From Parvibaculaceae bacterium PLY_AMNH_Bact1 (GTDB lineage Bacteria > Pseudomonadota > Alphaproteobacteria > Parvibaculales > Parvibaculaceae): 64,000 nt of DNA. The position numbers and the translations under genes are program-made. Every line of letters starts with the position of its first letter. Within the stretch, counting starts at the first letter, position 1. The notes below the pieces were generated by a model that was not told where the DNA came from, searched no databases, and worked only from the letters and a program-made list of their open reading frames with translations. Below, in pieces: positions 46,596 to 55,089 of the stretch. The DNA lies in NCBI GenBank assembly GCA_032881465.1, contig CP126168.1, positions 1,736,001 through 1,800,000 of the forward strand, in the 5' to 3' direction.

Positions 46596-46996
46596 TCAGA
46601 TTGCTCCGTCACCAGGTTCACCTCACGCACACCGACGTTCCGTAGGCCCTCCATCAACTTAATCAACTCATGGGCAGGTGCATCCGCATCTGCCTTAATG
46701 GAGACGTCGTAGATACCTTGCTCATCCAGGAAATCACGCAGCGCATAGGCAGCAAGATCAGCGCCCATGACACGGTCGCCCAGGTAGACGAACCCATCTG
46801 CCTCGACATAAAGCACCAAATCTTCGGACGCCCGCTTATCATCCACCTGGCCCACGGGCAGATCGACTTCCACATCATCTGTTGGCTGCAACGTTCCTGC
46901 CAAAAGGAAAAAGATCAAGAGCAGGAAGACCACATTGATAAGCGGCACAACAGACTCATAAGGCCGACGCTGCGGCGGTTCATCAAATTCGATCAT
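46592..46996 (-). CDS. ExbD/TolR family protein, second copy
   Basis: Single-span inner-membrane protein of 134 residues. PLINVVFLLLIFFLLAGTLQ is the membrane helix, where the conserved Asp of ExbD (in PLIDVVFLLLIFF) is replaced by Asn. The periplasmic part ends in MEGLRNVGVREVNLVTEQ. Overlaps by 4 bases at both ends with neighbours, showing tight coupling. The proton-relay Asp is absent here, which suggests the partner copy carries proton transfer. Confidence 0.9.
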   Translation of the reverse strand: MIEFDEPPQRRPYESVVPLINVVFLLLIFFLLAGTLQPTDDVEVDLPVGQVDDKRASEDLVLYVEADGFVYLGDRVMGADLAAYALRDFLDEQGIYDVSIKADADAPAHELIKLMEGLRNVGVREVNLVTEQSE

Positions 46997-47400
46997 CGCC
47001 GCAAGCTCTCCACCCGGGACGTGCCAATAGACTGGGCACCACTATTGCGCGCGGCTTCAATTGCTGAAATTAGCGGCTGCACCGCTGAGCCATTTTCCGC
47101 CAGAATTGAAACAACAGCCTCAGGATCACCGCCGAGATTGTTGCGAATGCCCTCGCTCAATGCCTCTGACACAATCGGCTCGCCATCGAGGCGCAGACTT
47201 CCGTCTGTCAGCACCCAGACCTCAACCACATGGCGGTCCGTCTCCACCTCTTCTGGGTCTGGCGCCGGTGTCAGTACAGCAATCGATTGAGTCTGCAAAA
47301 AGGAACTCGCCAGCATAAAAAAGATCAAGAGCAGGAACACCACATCAATCAGCGGCGTTAAGCTCACGATCCTCTTTTTGTGAATTGCTTCATCAAACAT
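46993..47400 (-). CDS. ExbD/TolR family protein, first copy
   Basis: Inner-membrane protein of 135 residues. Its helix PLIDVVFLLLIFFMLASSFL keeps the Asp that acts as proton carrier in ExbD/TolR. It follows the ExbB gene by 12 bases and overlaps the second copy by 4. Two ExbD-type proteins in a row with one ExbB are seen in several TonB-type operons, where they may form mixed dimers. Confidence 0.93.
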   Translation of the reverse strand: MFDEAIHKKRIVSLTPLIDVVFLLLIFFMLASSFLQTQSIAVLTPAPDPEEVETDRHVVEVWVLTDGSLRLDGEPIVSEALSEGIRNNLGGDPEAVVSILAENGSAVQPLISAIEAARNSGAQSIGTSRVESLRR

Positions 47401-47412
47401 GGGCAGACCGCC

Positions 47413-48213
47413 TTAGGCTGATTTAAGAGCAGCGATCAACCTTGAGGACGCATCACGTAGCGTGAGACGCACCAGATCCACCCTGCTCTCCAAGAGGTTA
47501 AGCGACGCAATAGCGGGAATAGCGACTGCAAGACCAACCGCTGTTGTAAGAAGCGCCACCCAGATCCCTCCGGAAAGGATCGCCGGATCAACCTTGTTAC
47601 CCGCTAGCTGCAATTGCTGAAACGCGTTGATCATCCCAATCACGGTGCCCAGGAGACCAAGCAGAGGCGAGATGTTCCCGATCACTTCAAGCCACCGGAA
47701 ATAGCTCTGCAGTCCGCCCAACTCATTCCCACCAACGCGGGCGATCTCTTCTGCAGCACTCCCGCCATTCTGCGCGCCTTCAACACCTGCCAACAATGTG
47801 CGCGCCACCGGCGAGCGGGTTTTGCGCAGAATAGCGGCTGCCCCATCCCTATCGCCAGATTTGACTTTATCGATAACCGCATCAATGAACGCTCGGCGGG
47901 TCAAACCTGCGCGCCAGAATTGGAACACCTTGAGTAGAATAATCGCGAGAGACAGAACTGACAGGCAGAGCAAAATGACCACTATGGGGCCACCTTTATC
48001 CACCAGAGGAATAAGCTCCCAAATGCCGCCATCAGCCGCGGCGGCGGCAGCGTCAAGCCCGCTTAGTGCGTCTGCGCCCTCTGTCGCTATGCCCTCCGTT
48101 ATTGCATCAACAGCTGTGTCAACGTTGGCTTCTACATCCTCACTCACGACACTTTCCTCATCGGCCACCGGTATCACTCCCCAAATCAGCCCGATTGCAT
48201 CCGAGCCGAACAA
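47413..48213 (-). CDS. MotA/TolQ/ExbB proton channel family protein
   Basis: Inner-membrane channel subunit of 266 residues, three predicted membrane helices: ILLCLSVLSLAIILLKVF, then two near VIGNISPLLGLLGTVIGMINAF and LLTTAVGLAVAIPAIASLN. ISPLLGLLGTVIGMI is the family signature. An acidic Ala-rich segment of about 60 residues precedes helix 1. First gene of an operon of four with two ExbD and one TonB-like gene. An imperfect palindrome sits directly before its ATG, and a divergent MarR regulator lies 180 bases away. Confidence 0.93.
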   Translation of the reverse strand: MFGSDAIGLIWGVIPVADEESVVSEDVEANVDTAVDAITEGIATEGADALSGLDAAAAAADGGIWELIPLVDKGGPIVVILLCLSVLSLAIILLKVFQFWRAGLTRRAFIDAVIDKVKSGDRDGAAAILRKTRSPVARTLLAGVEGAQNGGSAAEEIARVGGNELGGLQSYFRWLEVIGNISPLLGLLGTVIGMINAFQQLQLAGNKVDPAILSGGIWVALLTTAVGLAVAIPAIASLNLLESRVDLVRLTLRDASSRLIAALKSA

Positions 48214-48214
48214 T

Positions 48215-48233
48215 TAGTAACGTAACTTTACTA
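48215..48233. promoter_or_regulatory. Palindromic putative operator before exbB
   Basis: TAGTAACGTAACTTTACTA is a 19-base palindrome with a single pair of mismatches (besides the centre), reading into the bases just before the exbB ATG. Its size fits a MarR dimer site, and a MarR gene is divergent from the operon. It does not match the iron-control or RirA boxes I know. Confidence 0.4.
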
Positions 48234-48396
48234 GAACACCGGAAAGGCAATTTGGTCAACCCGGATATCCGCAAACAGACAAATCAAATTAATCGGTGCA
48301 TTCGCTTCGACAAAAGACCAGAATCTCTCTACCAAACGACTCTAGCGCATCGGTTAGTGGCAAAAGAGCAGAAGAACAACAAACCTAAAGAGCTAG

Positions 48397-48873
48397 ATGG
48401 TTAATCAAGACACAGACCGCGACGAGCTAGATCCGTTCTACTTCATTGAATTGTTTTCAGAAGTGGGTGCGCTGCTTCAGCATAATTATGACAGCCGCAG
48501 CGGTCTTAGCCGAAACCAGACTCGCGTCATCGTAACACTGCTGAAGACAGATGGTCTGACACAGACCGAACTCGCCGACGCACTGGGCATACATAAAGTA
48601 TCCGCTGGCATCTACATCTCAGAACTTGAAGAGATAGGCCTGGTTGAGCGCAGACCACACCCTCAAGATGGTCGGGCCAAGTGCATTTTCCTGACCTCAG
48701 TTCTCCATGAACTAAGGAGCGGTGGTGAAGACATTGTCAAGGAGATGCACAAAGGTGTTATTGAGGGAATTGAGCCTGAGGAATATCTGCAGCTCCTCAG
48801 CTATATGCGTCTCATGCGCGACAACCTGAAAAAAATGACCCCCACGCCACCGCCAGAAAGAACACCAGATTAA
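48397..48873 (+). CDS. MarR-family transcriptional regulator
   Basis: Winged-helix regulator of 158 residues. SRNQTRVIVTLLKTDGLTQTE, ALGIHKVSAGIYISELEEIG and LVERRPHPQDGRAKCIFLT form helices and wing of the MarR DNA-binding domain. It carries a proline-rich C-terminus (TPTPPPERTPD). It is divergent from the Exb operon and convergent with the flavin reductase, so it may control either; no ligand is apparent. Confidence 0.88.
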   Translation: MVNQDTDRDELDPFYFIELFSEVGALLQHNYDSRSGLSRNQTRVIVTLLKTDGLTQTELADALGIHKVSAGIYISELEEIGLVERRPHPQDGRAKCIFLTSVLHELRSGGEDIVKEMHKGVIEGIEPEEYLQLLSYMRLMRDNLKKMTPTPPPERTPD

Positions 48874-49352
48874 ATGGCAAGTGCGCAATAGCCGCCGCGG
48901 TGATAAATCAGCGGTGTTTCTGCACTCGGTTGCTGAAAAGCTTTCACCCGGCCAACCATGATGATGTGATCGCCGGCATCATGACGGGCATGGACATCGC
49001 ATTCAAACGTCGCCAACGCTTCTGATAGGTAAGGACACCCATTCACACCCTTATCAACTGGAATGCCATCCAGATGCGGATGTCCGGATCGCGACAACCG
49101 ATTGGACAGCTCTTGCTGCGCCGCCGCGAGGATATTGATCGTAAAGCCCTCGCACTTCTCAAACGCTTCAAGCCGATCTGACCCCTTGTCGAGACACCAC
49201 AAAACCAGAGGTGGATCGAGTGAGACAGAGGAAAAGGAATTGACCGTAATCCCTATAGGAGCATCGTCCCCCACCTGAGTAGTCACAATGGCAACGCCTG
49301 TGGCGAATTCCCCAAGGGCATTGCGAAACGAGCGACTATCAAGGGTATTCAT
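48870..49352 (-). CDS. Flavin reductase-like domain protein
   Basis: FMN-binding split-barrel protein, 160 residues. FRNALGEFATGVAIVTT, GITVNSFSSVSLDPPLVLW and FTINILAAAQQELSNRLS are the flavin reductase signature and GDHIIMVGRV a conserved late segment. It would supply reduced flavin to an oxygenase or be a flavin-dependent NADH reductase. No oxygenase is next to it. It overlaps the MarR gene by 4 bases tail to tail. Confidence 0.9.
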   Translation of the reverse strand: MNTLDSRSFRNALGEFATGVAIVTTQVGDDAPIGITVNSFSSVSLDPPLVLWCLDKGSDRLEAFEKCEGFTINILAAAQQELSNRLSRSGHPHLDGIPVDKGVNGCPYLSEALATFECDVHARHDAGDHIIMVGRVKAFQQPSAETPLIYHRGGYCALAI

Positions 49353-49650
49353 CTGGTTTTCCGATGCAGTATTGATTTCTTAACAGACATTTCTGATTGG
49401 TGAAGGAAGTCACCTCAGCCCTTTTAGGCAAGCGTGAAAATTGGTGCAACCCACATTCCCGAAACCGGATTTGCATGAGGCTCGGCAATTTACCCCAATA
49501 GTTTAAGAAACGGGCCCGTGTGCCACGTTCCTTCAACACCATATTAACAATGCCTGAGCAAAATGACCCTGGAAAAGTGTTGGCCAGGATGGCTGCTACG
49601 TAATGGGCTTGTAGTGGCGCGACTGGATCACAGGTAAGGGCGGTCTCGCG
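49353..49650. other. Intergenic region upstream of motA
   Basis: About 298 bases between divergent flavin reductase and motA. It has no plausible gene: the overlapping minus-strand frame is a shadow of motA. I looked for flagellar sigma-28 and sigma-54 boxes and found nothing that fits spacing and sequence well. No strong hairpin was found. Confidence 0.5.
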
Positions 49651-50517
49651 ATGCAGCTGATTGTAGGTTCTATAGTAGTTTGTCTCTGCGTATTTGGCGG
49701 TTATGCCGCAATGGGCGGCAAGCTTGGCGTTCTGTGGCAGCCATTTGAATTTGTCATCATTCTGGGCGCCGCGATCGGCGCCTTCATTATTGGCAATCCC
49801 AGCAGTATTCTGAAGAGCATGGGCAGCATCTTTGGCACTTTGTTCAAAGGGTCCAAATACTCCAAGGAAGCATTCCTGGAGCTGCTTGGCCTGCAATTCA
49901 CGTTATTCAAGCTGGCTAAAGCAAAGGGCTCCCTCGCTCTTGAAGCCCATATCGAGGACCCACACGGGTCTGACATTTTCAACCAGTTCCCGATTTTTGC
50001 CGCCGATCACCATGCTGTGGAATTCATGTGCGACTACCTACGCATGATCACCTTGGGCACCGAGAATGCACATGAGCTCGAAGCCTTGATGGATGAAGAG
50101 CTTGAAACTCACCATCAGGAGCAAGAGCTGGCCGTCGGATCCATCCAGGCACTTGGGGATGGCACACCGGCCCTCGGAATTGTTGCCGCCGTGTTGGGTG
50201 TGATCAAAACCATGGGTTCGATCGATCAACCACCAGAAATTTTGGGTCACCTTATCGGGGGCGCGCTCGTTGGGACCTTCTTCGGAGTGTTTGTCGCCTA
50301 CGGTTTCTTCACACCTATGGCGACATTCCTGAAAGCTGCCTACGAAGCGGAAAGCAAATATTTCCTCTCCATGAAGGCAGGCCTCCTTGCACACATGAAT
50401 GGCTATGCGCCTGCTGTGTCAGTTGAGTTTGCGCGGAAAGCAGTCATGACGCCCTACCGACCCACTTTTGCAGAAGTCGAAGAGTCGACCGGCAACCTCT
50501 CTATACCCACAAGTTAA
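49651..50517 (+). CDS. motA: Flagellar motor stator protein MotA
   Basis: Proton-channel stator subunit, 288 residues. IVGSIVVCLCVFGGYAAMGG, VIILGAAIGAFIIG and LGIVAAVLGVIKTMG are membrane helices; the cytoplasmic loop EAHIEDPHGSDIF, the segment MRMI and the charged region that meets FliG are as in other alphaproteobacterial MotA. motB follows 13 bases after the stop. Other flagellar genes are not in the window, but motility is implied. Confidence 0.96.
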   Translation: MQLIVGSIVVCLCVFGGYAAMGGKLGVLWQPFEFVIILGAAIGAFIIGNPSSILKSMGSIFGTLFKGSKYSKEAFLELLGLQFTLFKLAKAKGSLALEAHIEDPHGSDIFNQFPIFAADHHAVEFMCDYLRMITLGTENAHELEALMDEELETHHQEQELAVGSIQALGDGTPALGIVAAVLGVIKTMGSIDQPPEILGHLIGGALVGTFFGVFVAYGFFTPMATFLKAAYEAESKYFLSMKAGLLAHMNGYAPAVSVEFARKAVMTPYRPTFAEVEESTGNLSIPTS

Positions 50518-50530
50518 GTTGTAGCCACCC

Positions 50531-51478
50531 ATGTCGATGAACGAACAACCCATCATCATCAAGAAGGTGAAGAAAGCGGCTCACGGCCACCACGGTGGCG
50601 CGTGGAAAATTGCCTACGCCGACTTCGTTACCGCGATGATGGCCTTTTTCTTGTTGATGTGGCTCCTCGCCATGACCACACCGGAACAAAAGCAGGGCCT
50701 CGCTGACTATTTTGCACCGGCCAGCGTCAGCCGCTCAACGTCAGGTGCTGGTGGTGTAATGGGGGGTACTGCGTTTGACGTGGACGGGTCCCGGATGTCG
50801 GGTTCCGCACCAAAAGTTATGATGTCAATTTCGACACCGGCAGCACCCAAAAGCCCGGAAACCGAAAACCAAAGAACGGCAACAACGTCTGATGGCAAGG
50901 ACTCGTCAAACGGCACCGACCCAGGAACCGCTGATTTTGAATCATCTGCGCTTGAGAAAGACCAGAATGCAGCCAATGACCAAAGTCAGTTCGCAAGTGC
51001 TGCTGCAAGCCTTCGACAGTCCATGCAGGACCTACCCGAACTCGCTGAACTGTCGCGGAACATCATTATCGAAGAGACGCCAGAAGGACTGCATATCCAG
51101 CTGACAGACCAGGATGGACGTTCCATGTTCCCGCCAGGACATGCGGAACCTTACGAACGCACCCGGCTCGTCCTAGAGCAGGTTGCAAAAGCCATTCAAC
51201 GATTGCCCAACCGCCTCGTCATTACCGGCCACACCGACGCCGCATCACTGGACGGAATCCCGGGATATTCCAACTGGGAGCTGACAGCTGATCGCGCGAA
51301 CGCAACACGGCGCATTTTGCAGATGAATGGCATTAAGTCAGACCAAATCTCAGAGGTCGCGGGCAAAGCAGATTCTGATCCGCTTTTCCCGGAAGATGTC
51401 TATCTGCCGGCAAACAGGCGCGTTGGCATTCTCCTATTGAACGAAGCTCCTGTTATTCCACCAGGTTTCGGACGTTGA
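50531..51478 (+). CDS. motB: Flagellar motor stator protein MotB
   Basis: Stator subunit that anchors the motor to peptidoglycan, 315 residues. The proton-binding Asp is D31 in YADFVTAMMAFFLLMWLL. A Ser/Thr-rich periplasmic linker is followed by the OmpA-like domain from about residue 170 (ITGHTDAASLDG, SADRANATRRIL-like segment, ANRRVGILLL). It is preceded by motA. Confidence 0.96.
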   Translation: MSMNEQPIIIKKVKKAAHGHHGGAWKIAYADFVTAMMAFFLLMWLLAMTTPEQKQGLADYFAPASVSRSTSGAGGVMGGTAFDVDGSRMSGSAPKVMMSISTPAAPKSPETENQRTATTSDGKDSSNGTDPGTADFESSALEKDQNAANDQSQFASAAASLRQSMQDLPELAELSRNIIIEETPEGLHIQLTDQDGRSMFPPGHAEPYERTRLVLEQVAKAIQRLPNRLVITGHTDAASLDGIPGYSNWELTADRANATRRILQMNGIKSDQISEVAGKADSDPLFPEDVYLPANRRVGILLLNEAPVIPPGFGR

Positions 51479-51550
51479 ACCACCTCTTGCGAAAACCGCC
51501 TCAACTCCCCAAATATCCCTGAGGGCCTTTATGGCATCAGGAGAAATTGA

Positions 51551-52075
51551 ATGGACGACGCCCAAGGAAATTCTCGGGGCAGCTTTCCGTCGAGTGACTT
51601 TTTTAGAGATAGCTTCAATGCGGCAAGGGCACCAAACCCGGTCGACAATCCCGAAGCCTTCAAAGGCTTACTGCGGTCGCGCATTCTTGCCTTCTTTGCG
51701 GACCTAGCAGCCATCACAGTCCTGTTCTTCGCAGCTTCCATCCTCTTCGGCATCCTTGGCATTCTAAGCCTCGGTGTCTTGTGGCCAGGATTTGGTCTGA
51801 TCATGCCTGTTCTGTTTTTTGCATACTTCACGATGACATTGGGTGGTGCGCGGTCAGCAACTCCTGGCATGCAGTGGCAGGGCATTGAAATGCGGACATG
51901 GGACGGGGTACGCCCCGGCTACGTTCAGGCATTTGTCCAGACACTGCTTTTCTACATTACCGCAACGCCACTCTTTGGCCTGTCGCTGGCTGTCGCACTA
52001 TTCAACAGAAGAAAACGCTGTCTTCATGACTTTTTCTCAGGATCGGTGTTTATCCGGACCAGCGCTGTACAATAG
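51551..52075 (+). CDS. RDD family membrane protein
   Basis: A 174-residue membrane protein with three or four hydrophobic segments, beginning with LRSRILAFFADLAAITVLFF, in which the Arg and Asp residues of the RDD pattern are found. TLGGARSATPGMQWQGIEMR and RRKRCLHDFFSGSVFI are conserved family parts. Function is unknown in this family; sodium transport has been suggested for some members. It is 72 bases downstream of motB but has no evident link with motility. A palindromic repeat follows its stop. Confidence 0.85.
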   Translation: MDDAQGNSRGSFPSSDFFRDSFNAARAPNPVDNPEAFKGLLRSRILAFFADLAAITVLFFAASILFGILGILSLGVLWPGFGLIMPVLFFAYFTMTLGGARSATPGMQWQGIEMRTWDGVRPGYVQAFVQTLLFYITATPLFGLSLAVALFNRRKRCLHDFFSGSVFIRTSAVQ

Positions 52076-52125
52076 AGCCTTTTCAACAAAAGTTGCTGAC
52101 TTTTGTGGTTCGAAAACGTGACAAA
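52075..52125. repeat. Dispersed palindromic intergenic repeat, copy 2
   Basis: Matches copy 1 at 435-485 in 46 of 51 positions, and keeps its inverted arms (CTTTTC-AAC against GTT-CGAAAAC). It begins on the last base of the RDD stop codon. A second hairpin-like pair, AGAGCGTTTTCTC and GAGAAAAGCTCT, follows at 52135-52175. Confidence 0.7.
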
Positions 52126-52275
52126 CGAAGGATCAGAGCGTTTTCTCTAGCTCGGCTGAAATGAGAAAAGCTCTGGATAAAATCCCGCGATCACAATCAT
52201 TCTGTGCGACGGCTTGCAAATTTGCGATATGATGCGTGTTCACGAAACGCGGCAACAACGGTCAAACACTCATCA

Positions 52276-54129
52276 ATGCAAGCACTTGCCCCCGAGACGT
52301 GGCAGATGTGGGTCACCTTTGGCGCCATCATTGCCGCGATCGTGCTCTATAGCACCGAGCGACTCACACTTGAGTTGACCTCCTTGCTTGTCATCGGGTT
52401 CTTCTTGGTGTTTTTCACACTGTTCCCCGTCATAGCCGTCGATGGCACAAACCTTCTGTCCAGCGCTCAGCTGCTTGCGGGCTTCGCCAATCCGGCACTC
52501 GTTGCAGTCTTGTCGCTCCTAGTCGTCGGCCAAGGTCTGTTTCACTCCGGCGCGATGGAAGCGCCCACCCAGTGGATAGCCTCCATTGGCGGCAGCAAAC
52601 CCAAAACCACCCTTATCGGCACGCTTTTCTTTGTCGCAGCGATCAGCGCGTTTTTGAACAACACACCTGTCGCCGTGATGTTCATTCCAGTCCTCGTGAC
52701 CCTTGCCGCGCAAATGCGCAAACAAGCAAGTCAGGTCATGATGCTGTTGAGCTTTGTCTGCATCCTCGGCGGCATGACAACCCTTATCGGGTCGTCAACG
52801 AACCTTCTTACCGCGGGGATTACAGCAAGTCTGGGGCTCGGCCAGATCGGCTTTTTTGATTTCACCATCCCCGGCCTCGTTATGGCGAGCGTTGGCATGG
52901 TGTACGTGCTTTTCGTCGCTCCTCGCATTTTACCAAAACGCGAAGGATTGACTGATGAACTCGGACATGGGTCGGGCAAACAATACATTGCGCAGATACA
53001 CCTCACATATAATCACCCGCTCGTCGGCGAGAGCGCCGTTGCAGGCATGTTTCCGTCACTGAAAGGAATGACTGTGCGGATGGTGATGCGCGGCGAACAT
53101 CCTATACTGCCACCTTTCGATGAGATCACGCTCCATCCGGGCGACACGCTCATTCTGGCGGCCACCCGGCAAAGTCTCACGGACGCGCTCAAATCAAGCT
53201 CCAACATTTTTCGCGGCATGCTGGAAGAAACCCTCCACGCCGACGATGGCGAAGAAGCGCCGGCTGGCTCTGGAAAAATCACGCTGGTTGAAGCCGTCGT
53301 TGCTCCTGGCTCTCGTATGATTGGCCGCAACATCGAACAGATCGGCTTTCGCCACGAAACCGGATGCATCGTCCTTGGCATTCAGCGCCGCAGCCGGATG
53401 ATCCGCGCGCGCATGAGCGACATACGCCTTGAGGATGGGGATGTCCTCCTGATCCTTGGCGAAGCTGGCGATGTCCAAGGCCTCCGGCTCAACCGAGACG
53501 TCATTCCTCTGGAATGGTCTGCGACCGAGATCCCGGATATTCGTCGTGCGTGGCGCGCGCGCATTATTTTCGGCGCGAGCATCCTCGCAGCCGTGACAGG
53601 CGTCGTACCCATTGAGGTAGCGGCTCTTGCAGGGGCTGCGGGCATGATCGCTTTCGATGTTCTCAATATCCGGCAAGCATCCCGCGCCGTTGATCGGCGG
53701 ATTTTCCTTCTGGTCGGAGCAGCACTCGCCATGGGTGCTTCCTTACAATTTACCGGGGGTGCGGGCTTCCTTGCCCATGCCGTTGTCACGGCCTTTCAGG
53801 GAGCCGGACCAGCCGTGGTCCTTTCTGCATTCTTCCTTCTGATTGCCATCATGACCAACATGTTGAGCAATAATGCGACCGCGGTGTTGTTCGTGCCTAT
53901 TGCCGCAGGAACAGCACAGGAACTCGGCATTGACCCCATGATCTTTATCTATGCAGTCATTTTCGCGGCGAATTGTTCTTTTGCAACACCGATGGGCTAT
54001 CAGACCAACCTGCTGGTGATGGGCCCAGGGCACTATCAGTTCCGCGACTTTTTGAATGTTGGCGGTCCCCTGATTATAATCCTCTGGATAACATTCTCGC
54101 TCTTTGCGCCATGGTATTATGGCCTCTGA
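52276..54129 (+). CDS. SLC13-type permease with TrkA-C domains
   Basis: Inner-membrane transporter of 617 residues from the ATG at 52276 (a GTG at 52204 adds 24 residues in frame, less likely). Two groups of membrane helices flank a central cytosolic part with two TrkA-C domains (around residues 230-430, for example EITLHPGDTLILAA and RLEDGDVLLILGEAGDV). FLNNTPVAVMFIPVLV and NNATAVLFVPIAAG are the paired SNT-like substrate/sodium motifs of this superfamily. Candidate substrates are sulfate, dicarboxylates or other anions; not decided by sequence. Confidence 0.87.
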   Translation: MQALAPETWQMWVTFGAIIAAIVLYSTERLTLELTSLLVIGFFLVFFTLFPVIAVDGTNLLSSAQLLAGFANPALVAVLSLLVVGQGLFHSGAMEAPTQWIASIGGSKPKTTLIGTLFFVAAISAFLNNTPVAVMFIPVLVTLAAQMRKQASQVMMLLSFVCILGGMTTLIGSSTNLLTAGITASLGLGQIGFFDFTIPGLVMASVGMVYVLFVAPRILPKREGLTDELGHGSGKQYIAQIHLTYNHPLVGESAVAGMFPSLKGMTVRMVMRGEHPILPPFDEITLHPGDTLILAATRQSLTDALKSSSNIFRGMLEETLHADDGEEAPAGSGKITLVEAVVAPGSRMIGRNIEQIGFRHETGCIVLGIQRRSRMIRARMSDIRLEDGDVLLILGEAGDVQGLRLNRDVIPLEWSATEIPDIRRAWRARIIFGASILAAVTGVVPIEVAALAGAAGMIAFDVLNIRQASRAVDRRIFLLVGAALAMGASLQFTGGAGFLAHAVVTAFQGAGPAVVLSAFFLLIAIMTNMLSNNATAVLFVPIAAGTAQELGIDPMIFIYAVIFAANCSFATPMGYQTNLLVMGPGHYQFRDFLNVGGPLIIILWITFSLFAPWYYGL

Positions 54130-54176
54130 AGCGCATGGACCAGAGGTAACGCACTTGCAGGACGGGCATTGATCAA

Positions 54177-54923
54177 GTGACGACACAGTTCGGATCAAAA
54201 TTTCCGCAATTCTATATTACGGCACCGTCCAAGTGCCCCTATCTCGACGGCTTTTACGAGAAGAAGGTGTTTACCCACTTGATGGGTGAAAATGCCGATC
54301 TGTTAAACAACGCCCTCACTCATGGCGGTTTCCGGCGCAGCCAGAATATCGCCTACCGACCGGCCTGCGACGATTGCTCCGCTTGCGTCTCGGTCAGGGT
54401 CCTCGTAGATCAGTTTGTAGAAACCAAATCCTTTAAACGCATCCGTAAGATCAATAATGATCTGGTCCGAACCACCGAAGCCCCGGTCGCAAGCGAAGAA
54501 CAGTTCAGCCTGCTGCGGGCCTATCTCGACGGTCGCCATGCAGAAGGTGGCATGTCTGATATGACCGCCCTCGACTATGCGTCCATGGTTGAAGACACGA
54601 CGGTCAACACCGGCATCTTTGAGTATCGAGAGCGCCAGGAACTGGGCAGCGAAACTCAGGGGAAGCTGACAGCTATTGCCCTAACGGACCGGCTCGAAGA
54701 CGGTCTGTCCATGGTCTATTCCTATTTTGATGCCGACCAGCCAAACCGAAGTCTTGGCACCTTTATGATTCTGGACCACATCACCCGCGCCCGACAGCTC
54801 GGGCTTCCTTACGTATATTTGGGCTATTGGGTCGCTGGGTCGCAGAAAATGGCCTACAAGGCCCGCTTCAAACCGCTGGAGGGGCTTCGTCCGGAAGGTT
54901 GGGAAGTCATCCCCGAAGACTAA
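54177..54923 (+). CDS. bpt: Aspartate/glutamate leucyltransferase
   Basis: Adds leucine from Leu-tRNA to N-terminal Asp or Glu of proteins, marking them for ClpS-ClpAP (N-degron pathway). The GTG at 54177 gives 248 residues. [19 protein letters not shown], the cluster [16 protein letters not shown] and [20 protein letters not shown] are Bpt/ATE family signatures. A clear ribosome site is lacking. Confidence 0.94.
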   Translation: MTTQFGSKFPQFYITAPSKCPYLDGFYEKKVFTHLMGENADLLNNALTHGGFRRSQNIAYRPACDDCSACVSVRVLVDQFVETKSFKRIRKINNDLVRTTEAPVASEEQFSLLRAYLDGRHAEGGMSDMTALDYASMVEDTTVNTGIFEYRERQELGSETQGKLTAIALTDRLEDGLSMVYSYFDADQPNRSLGTFMILDHITRARQLGLPYVYLGYWVAGSQKMAYKARFKPLEGLRPEGWEVIPED

Positions 54924-55089
54924 TGTCCAGTGTGATTTTAGGTCGCTAACCCCCTCCAAACACTGAAAAACCAGCTGTTCCGACCATTGCGTATGAAAGT
55001 ACGCTCCCTATACTGAGCCCAACTATTCAGCTGGTCGCCTTTATGTCGCCCGGCAAGGGGAAATACGTGGGTACCGGGAGTTACGAACC

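Noticed and set aside
49560-49610. Possible sigma-54 promoter for motA (TTGGCC near GCTGCT)
   Set aside because: The spacing between GG and GC is 8 bases where 10 is needed.
49339-49896. A 185-codon minus-strand frame upstream of and overlapping motA
   Set aside because: Its sequence is low in family features and half of it is the antisense of motA, so it is a shadow.
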